From: Alphaproteobacteria bacterium
Lineage (GTDB): Bacteria > Pseudomonadota > Alphaproteobacteria > Reyranellales > Reyranellaceae
DNA length: 64,000 nucleotides
Assembly: GCA_016870115.1 (NCBI GenBank)
Contig: VGCH01000004.1
Location: 124,001 to 188,000 of the forward strand
Direction: 5' to 3'
This document shows positions 59,184 through 64,000 of this stretch, piece after piece. Positions within the stretch are counted from its first letter, which is position 1, and every line of letters starts with the position of its first letter. Both the position numbers and the translations under genes were made by a program. A model generated the notes under the pieces. The model was given only the letters and a program-made list of their open reading frames with translations, was not told where the DNA came from and ran no database searches.

Positions 59184-59666
59184 TCAGAGACTCTTGAGGA
59201 CGTGCTCGGCCGTCGACACCTCGAAGGCGCCCGGCTTCTCGACATGGAGCTGGGTGATCACCCCGTTCTCGACGACCATGGCGTAGCGCTGGCTGCGCTT
59301 GCCCAGGCCGAACTTCGAACCGTCCATCGTGAGGCCCATGGCCTCGCTGAACTCGGCGTTGCCATCGCCCATCATCAGGATCCGGTCACCGACCTTCTGA
59401 TCCCGGCCCCACGCGCCCATCACGAACGCGTCGTTCACCGAAATGCAGGCGATCGTATCGACACCCTTGGCCTTCAAAGCGTCCGCGTTGGCCAGAAACC
59501 CTGGCACATGCTTGGCGCTTCAAGTGGGGGTGAACGCCCCCGGCAGCGCGAACGCCACCACCTTCTTGCCCGAGGCGAACAACTCTTCCGTCGTCATCGC
59601 CTTCGGACCCTCGGCCCCCAGCATCCGCAGCGTCGCGGACGGGACCTTGTCACCGACCTTAGCCAT
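59184..59666 (-). CDS. Peroxiredoxin (Prx5 type), probable selenoprotein with in-frame TGA
   Basis: The family sequence runs MAKVGDKVPSATL ... VVAFALPGAFTPT, then TGA (59522-59520), then SAKHVPGFLANADALK to the normal C terminus at 59184. This gives 160 residues with the TGA as codon 49. In Prx5/AhpE-like peroxiredoxins the motif is GAFTPTCS, so TGA exactly replaces the peroxidatic Cys codon. Both halves are intact and in frame. A SECIS-like hairpin follows the TGA. Selenocysteine is therefore the best reading; a TGC-to-TGA mutation is the alternative. The enzyme would reduce hydroperoxides with thiol donors. Start ATG at 59666 has GGGAG upstream. Confidence 0.85.
59476..59522 (-). promoter_or_regulatory. 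Candidate bacterial SECIS element
   Basis: On the minus strand, starting within the TGA codon, GAAGCG (59521-59516) pairs with CGCTTT (59481-59476) with one G-U pair. Inside, GCCAG (59505-59501) pairs with CTGGC (59495-59491) around a GGTTT loop. The loop starts 19 bases after the TGA, close to the 18 of E. coli fdhF, whose loop also begins with GG (GGTCT). Confidence 0.7.
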
Positions 59667-59806
59667 ACTCGTAAAACTCCCAGGGTCGCCGCCGACACGC
59701 GGCAGGAACGGGCGGAAACTAGGGGAGAGGTTCTGGTTTGTCCATTGCCGAGCCCCCCTTGAACCTTTCCCGGACAATCCCCACCCCCATACGCGAGGAT
59801 GACCCG

Positions 59807-60406
59807 ATGACCGGCTCCCTTTCCCCCGCGGCCGGACTTGTCGGCCGCTTCCTCGTGGCCGCGCCGTCGATGCCCGACGAGCGCTTCCGCAAGAGCGTGA
59901 TCCTGTTGTGCCAGCACGACGAGGATGGCGCGCTGGGGCTGATCGTGAACAACAGCGTCGACGATCTGGCCCTCGCCCAGGTTTTCAAGCAGCTCGGCAT
60001 CGAGGGCGCGCGGGCGGAGTCGGACCGGCCGGTCCTGTTCGGCGGCCCGGTCCAGACCGAACGCGGCATGGTCCTGCACAGCGAGGAGTATCGCCGCGAC
60101 GGCACGCTGCCGGTCGCGGGCGGCCTCGCCCTCACCGCCTCGCTCGAGGTGCTGCGCGACATGGCCGACGGACGCGGACCGGCGCGCGCCTGGCTGGCGC
60201 TGGGTCACGCCGGGTGGGGCTCCGGCCAGCTCGAGCGCGAACTACAGGACAACGCCTGGCTGGTGGTCGATGGCGATCCCGAGCTGGTGTTCGACGGCGA
60301 TCTCGACGGCAAGTGGCAGCGCGCGCTCGACCGGCTGGGCGGCGGCGGGCCCGAGCGCCGGTCCTTCGACCCGGCGCTCTACTCCCACCAATCCGGGCGG
60401 GCCTGA
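59807..60406 (+). CDS. YqgE/AlgH family protein
   Basis: A 199-residue protein of the YqgE/AlgH family (DUF179). LVGRFLVAAPSMPDERFRKSVILLCQHDEDGALGLIVNNS, VLFGGPVQTERGMVLHS and ARAWLALGHAGWGSGQLERELQDNAWL are the conserved blocks. Biochemical function remains uncertain. The ATG at 59807 has GAGGA upstream. It is divergent from the peroxiredoxin gene (140 bases between starts). Confidence 0.93.
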   Translation: MTGSLSPAAGLVGRFLVAAPSMPDERFRKSVILLCQHDEDGALGLIVNNSVDDLALAQVFKQLGIEGARAESDRPVLFGGPVQTERGMVLHSEEYRRDGTLPVAGGLALTASLEVLRDMADGRGPARAWLALGHAGWGSGQLERELQDNAWLVVDGDPELVFDGDLDGKWQRALDRLGGGGPERRSFDPALYSHQSGRA

Positions 60407-60412
60407 CACCTC

Positions 60413-60480
60413 CTAGAGCACGATGAGGTCAGGCGGGAGCGCATGGCGTCCCACCCGATCCCGTTCCGCTCCAGCGTGCT
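60413..60480. repeat. Intergenic palindromic repeat copy
   Basis: Starts CTAGAGCACG and ends CGTGCT (60475-60480), with GGTCAGGCGGGAGCGC as internal match to the GTTCAGGTGGAACCGC of the copy at 22385. It lies 7 bases past the yqgE stop. Confidence 0.5.
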
Positions 60481-60497
60481 TGCGGTCGCGGGCGTTC

Positions 60498-60523
60498 CGA
60501 TCCGGCCGGTGACGGCCGGATCG
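60498..60523. terminator. Perfect hairpin between convergent genes
   Basis: CGATCCGGCCG (60498-60508) and CGGCCGGATCG (60513-60523) form an 11-bp stem with a GTGA loop, but there is no T-run on either side. It may terminate yqgE or the oxidoreductase gene. Confidence 0.4.
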
Positions 60524-60531
60524 AAGTGACC

Positions 60532-63500
60532 CTACTCCGCGGCGATCGCCGCCGTGCCGGGATTGCGGTAGGCGGCCAGCAGCCCGGCCTCGCGCTTCTT
60601 CGCCTCGGCGATGTTGCGCTCCTTGACGTGACCGAAACCGCGCATGGTCTCGGGCAGGCCCGCGATCTGAACCGCGAGCGCATGGTTGGCGATGTCGAGC
60701 GTCCCCAGCAGACCGTCGATGGTCGCCATGTACTCGCCGATCAGTCGCCGCTCGGTGCGTCGTTCCTCGGTGTAGCCGAAGATGTCGAACCGGCCGCCGC
60801 GCAGTCCCTTCATCCGCGCCAGCACGCGGAAGGCGCCCAGCACCCAGGGCCCGAAGGTGCGCTTCTTCAGATGCCCGGTGTCGGGATCGCGCTCGGCGAG
60901 CAGCGGCGGCGCGAGATGGAAGGTGAGCGTGTAGTCGCCCTCGAACTGCGCCTCGAGCTTGGCGCGGAACGCAGGGTCGGCATGCAGGCGCGCGACCTCA
61001 TACTCGTCCTTGTAGGACATGAGCTTGTAGAGCGACTTGGCCGCCGCCTCGGCCAGCCCCGAACGTCCGCGCGCGCGCTCCTTCTCGGCCGTCACGACCT
61101 TGTCCACGAAGACGCGATAGCGCTCTCCCCACGCACGATCCTGATAGGCCTCAAGAAGCTCGACGCGCTTGGCCACCAGTTCGGACAGCGTGCGGGCCAC
61201 CGGCCGCTCCAGCCGCTGCGTCGGCTTGGCCGCGGCTTGCACAGCCGCGATGTCATGCGCCGCCAACCGGCCCCAGTTGAAGGTGCGCAGGTTGGCCTCG
61301 ATCGCCACGCCATTCAGCTCGATGGCGCGACGGATCGACTCGAACGACAGCGGCAAGAGCCCCTTCTGCCAGGCATAGCCCACCATGAAGAGGTTGGTGG
61401 CGATCGAGTCGCCCAGGATCGCGGTCGCCAGTCCCGTGCCGTCGATGAACGACACCGCGCCGTCGCCGGCGGCGTCGCGGATCGTCTTCATCATGCCCTC
61501 GGCGCCGAAATCCATGTCGCCGTCGCGCACGAACATCGCCGTCGGCTGGACATAGCCGTTGATCACGGCGCGGGTGACGCCCTGTTCGATGCGCGACAGC
61601 GCCGCGGGCGCGGCTGCCACCACCATGTCGCACCCCAGCACCAGATTGGCCCCACCCGCCGCGATGCGGACGGAGTGCAGGTCCTCGGGCCGCGGCGCGA
61701 GGCGCACATGGCTCATCACGGCGCCGTTCTTTTGCGCGAGCCCGGTGAAATCGAGCACCGTGCAGCCCTTGCCCTCCAGATGGGCGGCCATGCCGAGGAG
61801 CGCACCGACCGTGATCACGCCGGTGCCGCCGATGCCGGTCACCAGAATGCCGTAGGGCTCCGACAGCGGCCGCAGCGTCGGCTCGGGCAGCGTCGCGAAC
61901 GGATCATCGCGCACGACCTTGAGGCCCGGCCGTTGCGACTTGCGCACCTGACCGCCATTCACCGTCACGAAACTCGGGCAGAAGCCGTTGAGGCAGGAGA
62001 AGTCCTTGTTGCAATTGCTCTGGTCGATCTGGCGCTTGCGGCCCAACTCGGTCTCGAGCGGCTTCACCGACACGCAGTTGCTCTTGTCGGAGCAATCGCC
62101 GCAGCCCTCGCACACCGCATCGTTGATGAAGACGCGCTTGGCGGGATCGGGGAACGTGCCGCGCTTGCGCCGGCGGCGCTTCTCGGCGGCGCATGTCTGG
62201 TCGTAGACCAGCACGGTGAGGCCCGGGATCTCGCGCAGCTCGCGCTGGATACGGTCGAGTTCATCGCGGTGATGCACCGTCACGCCCGGCGCGAAGCCCG
62301 CGTTCAACGGATACTTGTCCGGCTCGTCGGTCACTACAACAACGCGCCGCGCGCCCTCGGCCGCCACCTGCTTGGTGATCTCGGGCACGGTGAGCGGCCC
62401 GTCATGCGGCTGGCCGCCGGTCATGGCGACAGCGTCGTTGAACAGGATCTTGTAGGTGATGTTGACGCCCGCGGCGGCGGCCTGGCGGATCGCCATCAGG
62501 CCGGAGTGGTAGTAGGTGCCGTCGCCGAGATTCTGGAACACATGCGTCTCGGCGGTGAACGGCGCCTGACCGATCCAGGTCACGCCCTCGCCGCCCATGT
62601 GGCTGATCAGTGCCGTGCGCCGCTCGGGCATCCAGATCGCCATGCCGTGGCAGCCGATGCCGGCCATGGCGCGGCTGCCGTCGGGGACGCGCGTCGAAGT
62701 GTTGTGCGGGCAGCCGGAGCAAAAAAACGGCGTGCGCGCGACCTTGGCCGGCGGCGCCGCCAGCAGCTTTTCCTTCGCCTCGAGGCGCGCCAGCCGCTGG
62801 CGCAACTCGGGCGACTCGCCCTCGTGCTTCATCAGGCGGTTGGCGATCACCATCGCGACGCCGGTCGGCGACAACTCGCCCTCGCTCTGGAACAGAACTC
62901 GGCCGGTCTCGTCGGTCTTGCCGATCACGCGCGGTCGACGATCGGCCGGCAGGTTGTAGAGCAACCGCACCAGCTGGTCCTCGAGGTTCGACCGCTTCTC
63001 TTCCACGACGATCACCTCGTCGAGACCTTCGGCGAAGCGGCGGGCGCCCTCGGGCTCCAGCGGCCAGGTCACGCCGACCTTGTAGAGGCGGATGCCGAGC
63101 GACTTCGCCCGCGCCTCGTCGATGCCGAGATCCTCCAGCGCCTGGCGCGTATCGAGATAGGCCTTGCCGGTGGTCATGATGCCGATCCGCGCGCGCGGCG
63201 GATCGATGGCGATGCGGTCGAAGCCGTTGGCGCGCACGAAGGCGCGCACGGCGTCCATCTTCGGGCCGTGGAGGCGCCGCTCCATCTCGAGCGGCGCGTC
63301 GGGATTGCGGATGCCGAGCCCACCGGGCGGCAACCGGAAATCGGTCGGCAGCATCACGCGGATGCGCTCGGGATCGACCCACACGGAGGCGCCGGACTCG
63401 ACCGTCTCTGAGATCGCCTTGAATCCGACCCAGCAGCCCGAATAGCGCGACAGCGCGAAGCCCAGGATGCCGAAATCGAGATACTCCTGGACCGTCGCCG

Positions 63501-64000
63501 GGTTCACGACCGGGATCATGGCGGCAGAGAAGACCTGCTCACTCTGATGCGGCAGCGTCGAGGACTGGCAGCCATGATCGTCGCCGGCCAGCGCGATCAC
63601 GCCGCCATGCGGCGAGGTGCCGGCGGCGTTGCCGTGCTTCAGCACGTCCATCGAGCGGTCGACGCCCGGACCCTTGCCGTACCAGATCGAGAACACGCCA
63701 TCGACTGTGGCCCCGGGGAACAGGTTCACCTGCTGCGTGCCCCACACCGAGGTCGCGGCCAGGTCCTCATTGAGTCCCGGCTGGAAGTGGATGTTGTGTT
63801 CCTTGAGGTACTTCTTCGCGGTCCACAGCGCGTTGTCGTACATGCCGAGCGGCGAGCCGCGATAGCCCGAGATGAAGCCGCCGGTATTGAGCCCCGCCGC
63901 GAGGTCGCGCTGGCGCTGCATCATGGGCAAGCGCACCAGCGCTTGAATGCCGGTGAGATAGACGCGCCCGCGACCGAGACGGTAGCGATCCTCCAGCGCA
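60532..64000 (-). CDS. Indolepyruvate ferredoxin oxidoreductase family protein, 5' end beyond window
   Basis: A large fused 2-oxoacid oxidoreductase; at least 1156 codons are in the window and the start lies off the right edge. The first visible residues, LEDRYRLGRGRVYLTGIQALVRLPMMQRQRD, are the usual N terminus, so only a few codons are missing. There is an N-terminal pyrimidine-binding domain and a TPP domain (GMGGEGVTWIGQAPF-like, GDGTYYHSGLMAIRQAAAAGVN). A ferredoxin-like cysteine region follows (CEGCGDCSDKSNC, CNKDFSCLNGFCPS), and then the gamma domain (GIGGTGVITVGALLGMAAHLEGKG). It oxidatively decarboxylates aryl- or branched 2-oxoacids to acyl-CoA. The convergent gene is yqgE. Confidence 0.92.
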   Translation of the reverse strand, partial: ALEDRYRLGRGRVYLTGIQALVRLPMMQRQRDLAAGLNTGGFISGYRGSPLGMYDNALWTAKKYLKEHNIHFQPGLNEDLAATSVWGTQQVNLFPGATVDGVFSIWYGKGPGVDRSMDVLKHGNAAGTSPHGGVIALAGDDHGCQSSTLPHQSEQVFSAAMIPVVNPATVQEYLDFGILGFALSRYSGCWVGFKAISETVESGASVWVDPERIRVMLPTDFRLPPGGLGIRNPDAPLEMERRLHGPKMDAVRAFVRANGFDRIAIDPPRARIGIMTTGKAYLDTRQALEDLGIDEARAKSLGIRLYKVGVTWPLEPEGARRFAEGLDEVIVVEEKRSNLEDQLVRLLYNLPADRRPRVIGKTDETGRVLFQSEGELSPTGVAMVIANRLMKHEGESPELRQRLARLEAKEKLLAAPPAKVARTPFFCSGCPHNTSTRVPDGSRAMAGIGCHGMAIWMPERRTALISHMGGEGVTWIGQAPFTAETHVFQNLGDGTYYHSGLMAIRQAAAAGVNITYKILFNDAVAMTGGQPHDGPLTVPEITKQVAAEGARRVVVVTDEPDKYPLNAGFAPGVTVHHRDELDRIQRELREIPGLTVLVYDQTCAAEKRRRRKRGTFPDPAKRVFINDAVCEGCGDCSDKSNCVSVKPLETELGRKRQIDQSNCNKDFSCLNGFCPSFVTVNGGQVRKSQRPGLKVVRDDPFATLPEPTLRPLSEPYGILVTGIGGTGVITVGALLGMAAHLEGKGCTVLDFTGLAQKNGAVMSHVRLAPRPEDLHSVRIAAGGANLVLGCDMVVAAAPAALSRIEQGVTRAVINGYVQPTAMFVRDGDMDFGAEGMMKTIRDAAGDGAVSFIDGTGLATAILGDSIATNLFMVGYAWQKGLLPLSFESIRRAIELNGVAIEANLRTFNWGRLAAHDIAAVQAAAKPTQRLERPVARTLSELVAKRVELLEAYQDRAWGERYRVFVDKVVTAEKERARGRSGLAEAAAKSLYKLMSYKDEYEVARLHADPAFRAKLEAQFEGDYTLTFHLAPPLLAERDPDTGHLKKRTFGPWVLGAFRVLARMKGLRGGRFDIFGYTEERRTERRLIGEYMATIDGLLGTLDIANHALAVQIAGLPETMRGFGHVKERNIAEAKKREAGLLAAYRNPGTAAIAAE

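Noticed and set aside
60526-63411. A plus-strand open frame of about 960 codons
   Set aside because: Antisense to the indolepyruvate oxidoreductase, whose cofactor motifs are intact.

Overview
The window is about 64 kb of dense, GC-rich (visibly well above 60% GC) bacterial chromosome with roughly 60 protein genes, one tmRNA gene and a tandem glycine riboswitch. Several traits point to an alphaproteobacterium, probably of the Rhodospirillales/Reyranella kind. These are a circularly permuted (two-piece) ssrA gene beside an alpha-type SspB adaptor, the hflK-hflC-degP block, an F0-only ATP synthase operon (atpI-B-E-b'-b), a split glycine decarboxylase (gcvPA/gcvPB), and a Bug-type solute-binding protein. 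The genus is inference. No integrase, transposase, CRISPR array, rRNA or tRNA gene was seen.

Layout. 1-1.9 kb: copper-handling genes (CusB-like adaptor cut by the window edge, cupredoxin, His/Cys-rich small protein). 1.9-5.7 kb: membrane protein quality control (degP, hflC, hflK). 5.8-10.8 kb: Mrp-type Fe-S carrier ATPase, GNAT, GT-C-like membrane protein, SDR, thyX. 10.9-13.6 kb: ssrA, sspB and class I fumarase. 13.6-20.8 kb: SH3 protein, typA, small RHH protein, nitroreductase, giant AsmA protein. 20.8-24.5 kb: DUF4169, HxlR/SDR divergent pair, nhaA, Bax inhibitor homologue. 24.6-29.1 kb: ybbP-ybbA/tesA and thpR. 29.1-40 kb: an accessory catabolic block (TauD-type dioxygenase; four-gene minus-strand operon of Bug binding protein, phosphotriesterase-like hydrolase, acyl-CoA synthetase and LLM flavin monooxygenase; divergent N,N-dimethylformamidase-like and N-carbamoylase-like genes; CoA transferase plus a cysteine-dioxygenase-like cupin). 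40-44.1 kb: lytic transglycosylase and a cupin fused to four rhodanese domains. 44.1-46.9 kb: ATP synthase F0 operon with promoter and terminator. 46.9-52.8 kb: riboswitch-controlled gcvT-H-PA-PB, followed by a frameshifted redoxin/2OG-oxygenase gene. 53-55.9 kb: PhnD-like binding protein plus hybrid histidine kinase. 55.9-60.4 kb: lipoprotein, CDGSH protein, ispH-thrB-rnhA, a selenocysteine-type peroxiredoxin, yqgE. 60.5 kb to the end: indolepyruvate ferredoxin oxidoreductase, running off the window.

Most notable: (1) a Prx5-type peroxiredoxin whose peroxidatic Cys codon is an in-frame TGA followed by a bacterial-SECIS-like hairpin at the right distance, so probably a selenoprotein; (2) a cupin plus four-rhodanese fusion, with only two rhodanese repeats keeping the active Cys, lying near a stand-alone paralogue of its cupin; (3) a redoxin-2OG oxygenase fusion split by a one-base frameshift; (4) a dispersed intergenic palindrome whose TAGAG end supplies the stop codon of several neighbouring genes; (5) an amide/hydantoin-like catabolic block of uncertain substrate; (6) a glycine riboswitch with an apparent Shine-Dalgarno-sequestering helix.
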